64,000 nt of DNA, from contig JAERTG010000092.1 in NCBI GenBank assembly GCA_016845065.1, forward strand, positions 57,012 to 121,011, read 5' to 3'. The notes under the pieces are model-generated. The model made no database searches. It was not told the origin of the DNA and saw nothing but the letters and a program-made list of their open reading frames with translations. This DNA is from Fidelibacterota bacterium. Its GTDB lineage: Bacteria > Fidelibacterota > UBA8477 > JABMPR01. The position numbers and the translations under genes were made by a program. The stretch's first letter is position 1, and each line of letters starts with the position of its first letter. Positions 9,240 through 17,670 of the stretch are shown one piece after another.

Positions 9240-10166
9240 ATGACATCGAAATTAGGCAAGCTTTTAACAGAGCAACGGAATCCAGAGAGCATGAAGCTGG
9301 ACTCATCTTCGATTCGTGAAATCCTTGAGACCATAAACCGAGAAGACCATATCATCGCAGGCCGGGTTGCCGAGCAAATGGATGACATTACCAAGGCAAC
9401 TGAACTGGTAGATCATGCTTTTCAACATGATGGACGCTTGATATATGTTGGAGCAGGGACATCTGGTAGACTGGGAGTGTTAGATGCATCAGAAATTCCA
9501 CCCACCTTTAATGCAAGCCCAGAACGTGTTCAAGGTTTTATAGCTGGTGGTGATACTGCTTTGCGTACGGCGGTTGAGGGGGCGGAAGATTTTCCAGATG
9601 ATGGTCGAAAACTCATTGATGATTTGCAGATCACTGAAAATGATGTTGTTATGGGAATTGCAACCAGCGGTGTTACCCCATACGTGTTGGGTGCCCTGGA
9701 GCATGGGCGAGAATTGAGAGCAGCAACAGTATTTTTCACATGTGCTGACAGAAAGCACATCGATATCGATGTTGATGTTCTCATCTCCGTGCCCGTGGGA
9801 CCAGAAGTGATCACCGGATCAACACGCATGAAATCGGGGACTGCTACCAAGCTGGTACTCAATATGATTACAACTACTGCCATGGTGAAACGGGGAAAAG
9901 TTTACGAAAATCTCATGGTGGATTTGAAGGCTACAAATATCAAGCTGGAAGATAGGGCTAGACGTATTGTCTCAACCATAACGTCATGCAGTTATGAAGA
10001 AGCAACCGACCTTTTAGTGAAGTCAGATAATTATGTTAAGGTGGCTCTGGTCATGCATAAAAGCCATGCATCAGCAGATGAAAGCCGACTATATTTGGAT
10101 CGATTCGATGGTAACGTTCGCCAGGCTGTTGATGAACTCGAAAAAACACAGACCCCAGGCAAATAG
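9240..10166 (+). CDS. murQ: N-acetylmuramic acid 6-phosphate etherase
   Basis: Cleaves the lactyl ether of MurNAc-6-phosphate to give GlcNAc-6-phosphate and D-lactate during murein recycling in the cytoplasm. It has 308 residues, the usual length. The SIS domain carries VGAGTSGRLGVLDASEIPPTF with the presumed catalytic Glu85, followed by GIATSGVTPYV, the family signature GPEVITGSTRMKSGTATK, and VDLKATNIKLEDRARRI. ATG at 9240 follows a GGGTGGGAG purine tract. No PTS transporter or AnmK kinase lies nearby, so the source of substrate is not shown. A phosphohexomutase follows by 21 bases. Confidence 0.96.
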   Translation: MTSKLGKLLTEQRNPESMKLDSSSIREILETINREDHIIAGRVAEQMDDITKATELVDHAFQHDGRLIYVGAGTSGRLGVLDASEIPPTFNASPERVQGFIAGGDTALRTAVEGAEDFPDDGRKLIDDLQITENDVVMGIATSGVTPYVLGALEHGRELRAATVFFTCADRKHIDIDVDVLISVPVGPEVITGSTRMKSGTATKLVLNMITTTAMVKRGKVYENLMVDLKATNIKLEDRARRIVSTITSCSYEEATDLLVKSDNYVKVALVMHKSHASADESRLYLDRFDGNVRQAVDELEKTQTPGK

Positions 10167-10187
10167 TGGTCTTAGGAGAATACATAG

Positions 10188-11564
10188 ATGAATGTTAATG
10201 ATTTTATTTTTAGAGAATATGATATCCGTGGGGAAGTAGCAGTTGATTTTCCTGAGGAAGTTGTTGTGGCTCTGGGTCGCGCCTTTGCATCAATCGTAAA
10301 ACGACGTGGTGGAAAGAAGATAACCCTGTCAGGTGATGTAAGGCTTACTACACCACAATTAAAAGAATATTTCAAGGCAGGTGCCCTTTCCACAGGTATC
10401 GATGTTATGGATATTGGTATTCTACCCACACCTGGAAACTATTTCAGCGTATTTCACTTCGATGATGTTGATGGTGCCTGTCAGATAACTGGCTCACATA
10501 ACCCACCAGAGTTTAATGGATTTAAACTGACGTTTAACCAGCTTGCTTTTTTTGGTCAGGATATCCAGGATATGTTAACCCTCATTAAAAGTGATGATTT
10601 TGAAGTCGGTAAGGGTACTGCATCAGACTATGACCTCCTGCCAGAGTATATGGATGCTGTTGTCAAAGGCATCGATCTAAAGCGACCCATGCGAATCGTC
10701 GTTGACTCAGGTAATGCCGCAGGAGCGCTTTGTGCACCTGAAGTATATGAGAGAATGGGGTGTGAAGTCACAGCCTTGTATTGTGATGTTGATGGAACAT
10801 TTCCAAATCATCATCCTGATCCAACGGTTCCAGCCAATCTTAAAGACATCCAGGACGAAGTTAAACGTGGTGGATATGACGTTGGAATTGCCTTTGATGG
10901 TGATGCCGATAGGTTGGGGGTCATTGATGAAAAAGGTCAAGTCGTTTGGGCGGACTACCAGATGATTCTTTTTGCTCAGGATGTAATCAAGTCAAAAGAT
11001 GACAAAATTATCTTTGATGTGAAATGCTCACAAGCGCTTGAAGAAAAAATCCTGGAGTTCGGTGGAACTCCTGTCATGTATAAGACCGGTCACTCCCATA
11101 TCAAATCCCATATGAAAGAACTCAACTCACCCTTTTCCGGTGAAATGAGCGGTCATCTCTTTTTTGCCGATAGATATTATGGCTTTGACGATGCTATATA
11201 CAATGGTGGTCGGATGCTGGAACTTCTTTCTAAGAATAATCGACCTTTATCTGAGATGGTAGACGAACTACCTAAGTATTTTTCAACACCTGAGATCAGG
11301 CTGACCTGTAATTCAGATGCAGAGAAATTTGAAATTGCTGAAAAAGCAGCTATTTATTTTAAAAAGAATTATGATTGCATTGATGTAGACGGTGTGCGTA
11401 TTCGATTTGGAGATGGATGGGGTTTGGTGAGAGCATCAAACACTCAGCCTGTTCTGGTAGTAAGATTTGAGGCAAAATCTCCTGCGCGTATGGAAGAAAT
11501 TCAAACTTTAGTAATGAATAAAATCGGGGAGTTTGGCGAGGTTCGCCTTGACGAGGGACATTGA
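10188..11564 (+). CDS. Phosphomannomutase/phosphoglucomutase (alpha-D-phosphohexomutase)
   Basis: Interconverts hexose 1- and 6-phosphates to supply nucleotide sugars. The four family sites are present: phosphoserine loop TGSHNPPEFNGFK with Ser103, metal loop DGDADRLG (about 243-250), sugar-binding GEMSGHLFF (about 320), and phosphate-binding RASNTQPVLVVRFE at the C-terminus. The N-terminus FREYDIRGE is typical of the PMM/PGM (AlgC-like) branch. It has 458 residues, the usual size. ATG follows TAGGAGA. The 3' end overlaps the start of fni. Together with manA at 21.4-22.6 kb it could complete the route from fructose-6-P to mannose-1-P. Confidence 0.93.
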   Translation: MNVNDFIFREYDIRGEVAVDFPEEVVVALGRAFASIVKRRGGKKITLSGDVRLTTPQLKEYFKAGALSTGIDVMDIGILPTPGNYFSVFHFDDVDGACQITGSHNPPEFNGFKLTFNQLAFFGQDIQDMLTLIKSDDFEVGKGTASDYDLLPEYMDAVVKGIDLKRPMRIVVDSGNAAGALCAPEVYERMGCEVTALYCDVDGTFPNHHPDPTVPANLKDIQDEVKRGGYDVGIAFDGDADRLGVIDEKGQVVWADYQMILFAQDVIKSKDDKIIFDVKCSQALEEKILEFGGTPVMYKTGHSHIKSHMKELNSPFSGEMSGHLFFADRYYGFDDAIYNGGRMLELLSKNNRPLSEMVDELPKYFSTPEIRLTCNSDAEKFEIAEKAAIYFKKNYDCIDVDGVRIRFGDGWGLVRASNTQPVLVVRFEAKSPARMEEIQTLVMNKIGEFGEVRLDEGH

Positions 11565-12582
11565 GCAACGTAAGCGAGATCATCTGATTCTTGCTCAGAA
11601 TGAGGATTTAAACTTTTCCATCTCTACAGGGTTTGATCGTTGGAGACTCATTCACAATGCACTCCCTGAAATAAATCTCAAAGAGATTGATACCCGTACC
11701 AAATTTTTAGGTAAGGATCTTCAATTCCCTCTTCTGATTAGCTCAATGAGTGGTGGAGTTGATGAAAGTTTCAACTTCAATGCAAATCTGGCCACAGCAG
11801 CAGAAACTGTTGGGTGTGCTCTCGGTTTGGGCAGCATTCGAGCAGCACTTGAGCATGAAAAGGCTCGTGATAGCTTTCTCATAGCCAGAAAAAAAGCACC
11901 AACAGCCATAATAATGGCTAATCTGGGTATTGCCCAGATTATGGATTCCCAATCTATAGATGGGGTCGCTGCATTTTGCAATGACCTAGATGCAAATGCG
12001 TTGATTATCCATTTAAATCCGCTCCAGGAGGCGTTCCAGCCTGAAGGGGATACTGAGTTTAGAGGTGCATTAGATTCAATTCGGAGATGGGTTCGCGATT
12101 TCCCATTACCTCTCATAGTGAAAGAAGTTGGACAAGGGCTTTCCACTCAGGTCGTTCGAAAGTTACAAGACGTAGGCATAGAGACTGTCGATATTGCAGG
12201 TGCAGGGGGTAGCAATTGGATATCCATTGAGCGTGAGCGCTTAGCAGAGGATCGAAAGGTTTTAAGGCAAGCTGCCTACGAATTTGCAAACTGGGGAGAA
12301 CCAACTGCAGAAATCCTGGAAGACCTGGACACTGATTTGTGTGTTATTGCCAGTGGTGGATTAAAACGACCCCTCGATCTACCCAAAGCTCTGGCTCTGG
12401 GTGCTCAGATGGGTGGAATAGCCGGGGTTCTGTTGAGTCAAGCACTTTCAAGCGATGCAGATAAACTCATCGAGCAACTATTGGTCTGGAAGAAAACTTT
12501 AGAAATGGTAATGTTTGGAGTTGGGGTCTCTAAAATTGATGATTTAATTGGGAACCGTAGTCTTTTGCACAAAATTGACTGA
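11548..12582 (+). CDS. fni: Type II isopentenyl-diphosphate delta-isomerase
   Basis: FMN- and NADPH-dependent isomerase converting IPP to DMAPP. The N-terminal RKRDHLILAQN motif, PLLISSMSGG, the substrate and flavin segments LGLGSIRAALE, IMANLGIAQ, LIIHLNPLQEAFQPEGD, VKEVGQG, the AGAGGSNW loop and ASGGLKRPLD all match the family. The frame opens with TTG at 11533, but a GAGG six bases before the TTG at 11548 makes 11548 the better start; either way it overlaps the phosphohexomutase. The next gene is a polyprenyl synthase 35 bases away, so isomerase and prenyl elongation are encoded in sequence. The oxygen-tolerant type I enzyme is not seen here. Confidence 0.94.
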   Translation: MTRDIEQRKRDHLILAQNEDLNFSISTGFDRWRLIHNALPEINLKEIDTRTKFLGKDLQFPLLISSMSGGVDESFNFNANLATAAETVGCALGLGSIRAALEHEKARDSFLIARKKAPTAIIMANLGIAQIMDSQSIDGVAAFCNDLDANALIIHLNPLQEAFQPEGDTEFRGALDSIRRWVRDFPLPLIVKEVGQGLSTQVVRKLQDVGIETVDIAGAGGSNWISIERERLAEDRKVLRQAAYEFANWGEPTAEILEDLDTDLCVIASGGLKRPLDLPKALALGAQMGGIAGVLLSQALSSDADKLIEQLLVWKKTLEMVMFGVGVSKIDDLIGNRSLLHKID

Positions 12583-12617
12583 GCATTGGACATCTGTAAG
12601 GTATTAAAAAGGGATTT

Positions 12618-13598
12618 ATGGATATTGATGTAAAAGCTAGAATCGAAGCATGGCGAGCGGCTATCTCCAAGCATCTTCAGAATCCGAGTTTCCATAGGGA
12701 GCCTGTTTATCTTTCTGAACCAATGAATTATGCACTCAGGGCTGAGGGCAAGATGCTTCGACCGGCACTCTGTCTGGCTGCCGCTGAAGCAGTTGGAGGT
12801 GATTGGCGTGATGCAGTTACTGTTGGCGCTGCCCTGGAAATATTCCACACTTTCACACTCGTTCATGATGACATCATGGATGGTGATGAACTCAGAAGAG
12901 GAATTCCTACTCTCCATAAGAAATTTGGTGACAATCAGGCACTATTAAGTGGTGACACTCTGCTTATATATGTATATCAACTTCTTGCTGATCTTGAGGA
13001 CTCAAAATTCAAGCGTGTGTTCCGCGCTTTTAATGATGGTGCCATGGATGTGTGTCGGGGGCAAGGTTGGGACATGGAATTTGAGAAGAGTGACCATGTT
13101 GAACCCCAGCAATATGAAATGATGATTGATCTCAAGACGGGCGCTCTCATCAGACTTGCCTGCCATTTAGGAGGTATCATGGGTGGGGGAAGTGATGCAG
13201 CCATCGAATCCCTATCGCGCTTTGGGGTGCTTATAGGCAGGGCATTTCAGATGCAGGATGATCTTCTGGAGGTGACCTCTTCATCTGCCGCCATGGGTAA
13301 AAGTCTGGGTAGTGATGTGCTGAATGAAAAAAAGACCTGGATTTGGATTGACTTGAAGAGCAGGCTTGCTGAAAACGAGCTAAATGAATGGCAGCAAGTT
13401 CAGAATGGCGGAGAACTAGCAGAACATCACAGAGATCAGGTCAAGCAATGGATGTTAGACCATGGTACTATTAAACGTGCCCAGCAATTGATTGGCTCCT
13501 GGATTTCTGAGGCAGATGTTTTGTTAAGTTCATCGCAATTTAAGAATACTACAATGCTCAAAGTTCTATCAGACATTATTCTTAATCGACAAAGCTGA
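12618..13598 (+). CDS. Short-chain polyprenyl diphosphate synthase (FPP/GGPP type)
   Basis: Condenses IPP with allylic diphosphates. It has 326 residues. Visible motifs are GKMLRPALCL near residue 45, the first Asp-rich motif HDDIMDGDELRRG (about 84-96) with downstream RR, then LKTGALIRLAC, and the second Asp-rich motif MQDDLLEVTSS, in which the usual DDxxD reads DDLLE before the basic stretch GKSLGSDVLNEKKT. Product length cannot be set from sequence alone. It is 35 bases after fni and probably in the same operon. ATG at 12618 follows AAAAAGGGAT. Confidence 0.9.
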   Translation: MDIDVKARIEAWRAAISKHLQNPSFHREPVYLSEPMNYALRAEGKMLRPALCLAAAEAVGGDWRDAVTVGAALEIFHTFTLVHDDIMDGDELRRGIPTLHKKFGDNQALLSGDTLLIYVYQLLADLEDSKFKRVFRAFNDGAMDVCRGQGWDMEFEKSDHVEPQQYEMMIDLKTGALIRLACHLGGIMGGGSDAAIESLSRFGVLIGRAFQMQDDLLEVTSSSAAMGKSLGSDVLNEKKTWIWIDLKSRLAENELNEWQQVQNGGELAEHHRDQVKQWMLDHGTIKRAQQLIGSWISEADVLLSSSQFKNTTMLKVLSDIILNRQS

Positions 13599-13676
13599 TT
13601 ACCTGATCCCCTTTTCCCCTATCACTGCTAAAAAAGTGTTAAAGATCACAAGTTGACCACAATGTTTGCATTTTTG

Positions 13677-13693
13677 ATGTCAATGTTTGACAT
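13677..13693. promoter_or_regulatory. 7-3-7 inverted repeat upstream of the bifunctional-nuclease gene
   Basis: ATGTCAA-TGT-TTGACAT is a perfect dyad about 40 bases before the next start codon. The right arm also contains a TTGACA -35-like hexamer, so a bound regulator could cover the promoter. No good -10 is obvious downstream. This is a prediction from symmetry only. Confidence 0.35.
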
Positions 13694-13732
13694 TGGGCTG
13701 TTTTAGACGCTAAGTTTATCCCGGTGATAAAA

Positions 13733-14332
13733 ATGATTGAAGTTACTGTTAAAAATATCCTCTTCTTTGCCCAGGCTGCTGCTCCGGGTTATACCTTATT
13801 CCTGCAAACAAGGGATGATGACGAACGGAGCCTACCCATTGTGGTGGGTCAATTTGAAGCACAGGCGATTGCCCTGGCTTTGGAGCAAATCAATCTTGAT
13901 CGTCCCATGACCCATGATCTCCTATCCCAGGTTATTACCGATATGACTGACGGATTGGATAGCGTTGTGATACAGAAATTGAAAGAGGGAACGTTTTACG
14001 CCGAGTTGAATGTAAAAAATGAGAAGGGTATGGAAAAAATTGATGCCCGACCCAGCGATGCAATTGCCCTGGCTTTGCGCGCCAGAGTGCCCATCAAAGT
14101 GTCCAGAGCGGTTTTTGACGAAGCTTCTATCCCCATGCCTGTTACCAACGAGCAGACGAAGAATTCAGAACCCACACTGGCTGACAACGTGAGCGAGATA
14201 ACTCATAGAGCAGAATTACGATTTGATTTGGAGCGTGATCTGAAAGAGGCAATCACTAATGAGGATTATGAGAAAGCAGCTTTAATCAGGGATAAATTGA
14301 ATGCTTTATCACTTTCTGAAATGCGTGGGTAA
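13733..14332 (+). CDS. Bifunctional nuclease family protein (DUF151) with UVR motif
   Basis: About 199 residues. The first two thirds are a DUF151/BFN domain: MIEVTVKNILF, LPIVVGQFEAQAIALALE, RPMTHDLL, FYAELNV and the hallmark IDARPSDAIALALR. The C-terminus (about 165-197) is a UVR helical hairpin of the UvrB/UvrC type (DLKEAITNEDYEKAALIRDKL). This fusion is frequent in FCB bacteria. Some DUF151 proteins have reported nuclease activity, but the role here is unproven. A GTG at 13724 opens the frame, yet GGTGA at 13723-13727 sits ideally for the ATG at 13733. It is convergent with the next gene, leaving a two-base gap. Confidence 0.85.
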   Translation: MIEVTVKNILFFAQAAAPGYTLFLQTRDDDERSLPIVVGQFEAQAIALALEQINLDRPMTHDLLSQVITDMTDGLDSVVIQKLKEGTFYAELNVKNEKGMEKIDARPSDAIALALRARVPIKVSRAVFDEASIPMPVTNEQTKNSEPTLADNVSEITHRAELRFDLERDLKEAITNEDYEKAALIRDKLNALSLSEMRG

Positions 14333-14334
14333 GT

Positions 14335-14838
14335 TTAGTCTAAATCTGAAAGCTCGGACTCAATCTTTTCTATAGTTTCATCGGATAATTGATTTTTGGA
14401 CTCAGAATCCTGCTGCTTAGCCTGTAGCTTCTTCAACGCATATCCAAGTATTACCAATCCAACAAGACTAAATAGAACCACCATCCAGTAGGAGACCTTG
14501 CCAACGGTTTCGCTGGCCTTGGGTGAGGCTAGAATGCGATTACCATAGGGCTGCTTAGTACGGGGATCAATAGAGTTTCTGAAATGATCCAAAACATCAT
14601 TAGTACTTTTACCCTCAATCAACAACCGTCGAATAGTTATCTTGGCATCTTCAGTCATCTGATTTTTGCCATGCATGTAGACAGGGCCACCAAAACAACA
14701 AGTTGCCATGAGATTTTTCTCAAGGTAAATCGCCTGCTCATTTTGTTTGTCTGTCAGTTTCGAATTGTAAAATTCATAATCTTGAGCACCAAGCATGCTC
14801 ACCAGGGCCATAAGTAGGATAATAGTCTTCATTTTCAT
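14335..14838 (-). CDS. CcmH-like cytochrome c maturation protein with Cys-Cys site
   Basis: A 167-residue exported, membrane-anchored protein. Order: signal peptide (LLMALVSMLGAQ), a three-helix CcmH-like domain with LEKNLMATCCFGGPVYMHG, then RRLLIEGKSTNDVLDHF and YGNRILASP, a transmembrane helix at about 110-130 and an acidic tail. The spacing before and after the cysteines follows CcmH/CycL, which handles apocytochrome c thiols. The usual CxxC is replaced by adjacent Cys47-Cys48, a variant I believe occurs in other phyla. No other ccm gene is in the window. The gene is divergent from the PfkB kinase. Confidence 0.65.
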   Translation of the reverse strand: MKMKTIILLMALVSMLGAQDYEFYNSKLTDKQNEQAIYLEKNLMATCCFGGPVYMHGKNQMTEDAKITIRRLLIEGKSTNDVLDHFRNSIDPRTKQPYGNRILASPKASETVGKVSYWMVVLFSLVGLVILGYALKKLQAKQQDSESKNQLSDETIEKIESELSDLD

Positions 14839-14951
14839 GTGGAGAATCTAGACGAGAAAACAGGGTTCTCAATGGAAATTCATTGTCGCGAGGGGGTTTA
14901 GATAGCATTTTGCATCCCTGATAAGTGAATTTGAAAATATAAGGAAAAATC

Positions 14952-15851
14952 ATGTCTCTCATCATTGTCGGGTCACTTGCACTTGATACTATTGAAGCCC
15001 CGACGGGCTCAGTTTCTGAAGTCCCGGGTGGATCTAGCACCTATTGCTCTATCGCATCAAGTTATTTTACTCATCCGAATATTGTCGGTGTGGTAGGGAA
15101 TGATTTTCCGGAAACTGTGGTTACTCTATTTAAGGATCACCAGGTAAACCTGGAAGGTTTGGTGGTAGAGGAAGGTAAGACCTTTCGCTGGGGAGGACGT
15201 TATGCAGAGAACTTTGATGATAGGACAACACTTTTCACCGAGTTGAATGTATTCGAATCCTTTAACCCGGTTTTGCCAGATGTATATAAGGATGCAGCCT
15301 ATGTTTTGTTGGCAAACATACATCCTGGTCTACAGCACCATGTGCTGGATCAGCTTGAGGCGGACTCATTCGTCGTTCTTGATACCATGAATCTTTGGAT
15401 TGACACTGCCCTGGAAGATCTCTTGACCCTGATGAAGAGAGTCAATATGCTGGTGATAAATGATGAAGAAGCCAGGATGCTAACAGAGGAGCGCAATTAT
15501 AAAAAGGCTGCAATGAAACTCCACGAAATGGGTCCAGAATGGGTAGTGATTAAAAAGGGTCAACATGGTGCTCTCCTATTCCATGAGGAGCAGATATTTA
15601 ATGTACCTGGCCTCGTGTTGGATGAAGTCAAGGATCCCACTGGTGCTGGAGATACCTTTGTTGGTGCCATCATAGGCTATCTTGATCAATCCAAAGATCA
15701 TTCCTTTGATAATATGAAATTGGCAGTAGTCTTTGGTTCTGTTCTAGCTTCATTTTGCGTTCAGGATTTTTCCGTAGATGGGATTACTTATCTTGAAGAA
15801 TCAGATCTGGAAGAACGTTATGATGAGTTCGTGGTTATGAGTCAATTTTAA
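14952..15851 (+). CDS. PfkB-family sugar or nucleoside kinase
   Basis: A 299-residue ribokinase-like kinase. The N-terminus has SLALDT and the substrate-binding PGGSSTYCSIASS. The C-terminal signature DPTGAGDTFVGA gives the anion hole and catalytic base Asp234. VINDEEARML and WVVIKKGQHGALL match the nucleotide half. The substrate cannot be read from sequence, but the family covers sugars, nucleosides and sugar phosphates. ATG follows AAGGAAAAATC. A lipoprotein hydrolase follows after 11 bases with its own AAGGGGA site, so the two probably share a transcript. Confidence 0.85.
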   Translation: MSLIIVGSLALDTIEAPTGSVSEVPGGSSTYCSIASSYFTHPNIVGVVGNDFPETVVTLFKDHQVNLEGLVVEEGKTFRWGGRYAENFDDRTTLFTELNVFESFNPVLPDVYKDAAYVLLANIHPGLQHHVLDQLEADSFVVLDTMNLWIDTALEDLLTLMKRVNMLVINDEEARMLTEERNYKKAAMKLHEMGPEWVVIKKGQHGALLFHEEQIFNVPGLVLDEVKDPTGAGDTFVGAIIGYLDQSKDHSFDNMKLAVVFGSVLASFCVQDFSVDGITYLEESDLEERYDEFVVMSQF

Positions 15852-15862
15852 GGGGAAAATCT

Positions 15863-17110
15863 ATGAGATCTGAATTTTTGTCTGCTGGGAGCGGTCGACT
15901 TCTTTTTCTCTGCGGTATAATAATCATCAGTCTTGCTCTGGTAACTGGTTGTGAGACGGAAGATCCAGTGGGGGATGATGATCCTACAACGTGCAATACT
16001 GTTGATGAAGCCGGGGAACTGGTTGAGGCTACCTTTAAGATATCCTTTACTCCAGCACAGGTAGAGCCTTACCTTGATTTTTTTGGAGCACCGATCGGAT
16101 ACTCGCTGACCCACAGCACTGATGCCTACACAATTCACTATAAAACCCGAGATAAAAATGGCGATCTCACTCTCGCCTCAGGGGTCATGTTTCTACCACA
16201 GGGTGTAGAAACCATGGACTTGGTTAGTGTGCAGCACGGGACTGCACTGAAAAGAGAGAATACGGGATCAGAGAATCCATTTTATGCCATGGATGGGATC
16301 ATGTTTGCCATGAATGGATTTATGGCAGTTGCTCCGGACTATATCGGTCTAGGCGTTTCAGAGGACATTCATCCCTACCTCCATGCAGAACTAACTGCCA
16401 ATGCTGTGGTTGATATGCTTCGTGCTGCAAGAATCTATGCGTGTGAGAATGATATTATTCTCAGCGACGAACTTTTTCTGGCAGGTTATTCTGAGGGGGG
16501 ATATGCCACCATGGCTACTCATAAATACATTGAAACAGAATATGTTGAAGAATTTCAATTGACTGCAGTTGCCCCCATGTCTGGACCTTATGACCTCATT
16601 GGGTCAACACGCAATCTTTTAAGTAGAGGTAGTTACGACATTCCAGCTTTTTTGGCATATGTAGTAGTGGCATACGATGATATTTACGGGTGGGATAAAC
16701 TCTCAGATATTTTTAATGAACCCTATGCTTCCATGTTTCCTGCTCTGTATGATGGTACCCAGGAATTGGGTGACGTGAATAACCTGTTACCTGTTGAAAT
16801 TGACTCTCTTTTCAGTACAGAATTTACCACGTCTTTTTTTGCAGGGAATGAAACCGAAATACAATCAGCCCTGGAACAGAATACTTTATTGGAGTGGGGA
16901 CCCATTGCACCAGTCAGGTTATATCATGGGAAATCTGATAGCACAGTGTCAATTGACAATACATTGAGTGCCTATGCTTCTCTGCAGGCAAATGGTGGAA
17001 CGAGTGTAGATTTGGTGACGTTATTAGGAGCGGATCATACGGGTGCGTTTATTCCTTCCATGATCCTTGCCGAGGCTTGGTTTGACAGTTTAAGAACGGC
17101 GAGCCAATAA
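15863..17110 (+). CDS. Lipoprotein alpha/beta hydrolase (secretory lipase-like)
   Basis: A 415-residue lipoprotein: the signal peptide ends in lipobox ALVTGC, then an acidic linker (about 28-45). The catalytic domain carries the nucleophile elbow AGYSEGGYA with Ser210, an oxyanion-type stretch VSVQHGTAL, VAPDYIGLG, a probable acid in YHGKSDSTV and a His in GADHTGAF near the C-terminus. These resemble secretory lipases and prolyl-oligopeptidase-like esterases. It is probably on the cell surface or in the periplasm; the substrate is unknown. The stop lies one base from the convergent DJ-1 gene. Confidence 0.8.
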   Translation: MRSEFLSAGSGRLLFLCGIIIISLALVTGCETEDPVGDDDPTTCNTVDEAGELVEATFKISFTPAQVEPYLDFFGAPIGYSLTHSTDAYTIHYKTRDKNGDLTLASGVMFLPQGVETMDLVSVQHGTALKRENTGSENPFYAMDGIMFAMNGFMAVAPDYIGLGVSEDIHPYLHAELTANAVVDMLRAARIYACENDIILSDELFLAGYSEGGYATMATHKYIETEYVEEFQLTAVAPMSGPYDLIGSTRNLLSRGSYDIPAFLAYVVVAYDDIYGWDKLSDIFNEPYASMFPALYDGTQELGDVNNLLPVEIDSLFSTEFTTSFFAGNETEIQSALEQNTLLEWGPIAPVRLYHGKSDSTVSIDNTLSAYASLQANGGTSVDLVTLLGADHTGAFIPSMILAEAWFDSLRTASQ

Positions 17111-17111
17111 C

Positions 17112-17660
17112 TTATAGTTTTGCCAGAACCCCTTGATTGATTTCTGTGACTTTCTCCTTGCCAAAGAGCGTCTCAATCAGTTTAAATGAGAATTCCATCG
17201 CACTTCCTGCAGCTTGCCCCGTGACCAGTAATTCTGAAGTTTCAACTCTTGCACCTGTGTGAATCGCTGTGGTCATGCGTTCAGCCCAGGCTGGGTGGGA
17301 TGTAATTTTCTTATCTTGGGTTAGGCCAGCCTCCTGGAGTACTGCGGGTGCTGCACAGATGGCAGCAGATGTCTTCCTTGCAGAAGCCTGATCTTTTAGC
17401 AGCTTAATAATTCGGGCATCGCCCATGAGGTTTGGAGCTCCAGGTACTCCCCCTGGCAAAACAACCATATCAAATTCATCATTAAGGACTTCATCCAAGA
17501 CGGTGTCGGCAATTACTTTGAGTCCGTGCGATCCTTGTACATTCCTTTTTTCCAGAGATGCAAGAATCACTTCTGCCCCAGCCCTTCGAAGAAGATCGAT
17601 AATGGTGACAGCTTCTATTTCCTCAAATCCCTCTGCAAGGGGTACCAATATCTTCTTCAT
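17112..17660 (-). CDS. DJ-1/PfpI family protein (YajL/ThiJ-like)
   Basis: A 182-residue single-domain protein of the DJ-1 superfamily. PLAEGFEEIEAV carries the conserved Glu15, VVLPGGVPGAPNL the middle strand, and SAAICAAPAVL the nucleophile elbow with Cys102; ITSHPAW follows as in YajL-type members. Family members include glyoxalase/deglycase-like and chaperone proteins, so the precise activity is open. AGGAGATATTAA precedes the ATG. It is the last gene of a three-gene minus-strand unit, ten bases after the lipoprotein gene. Confidence 0.9.
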   Translation of the reverse strand: MKKILVPLAEGFEEIEAVTIIDLLRRAGAEVILASLEKRNVQGSHGLKVIADTVLDEVLNDEFDMVVLPGGVPGAPNLMGDARIIKLLKDQASARKTSAAICAAPAVLQEAGLTQDKKITSHPAWAERMTTAIHTGARVETSELLVTGQAAGSAMEFSFKLIETLFGKEKVTEINQGVLAKL

Positions 17661-17670
17661 TTAATATCTC

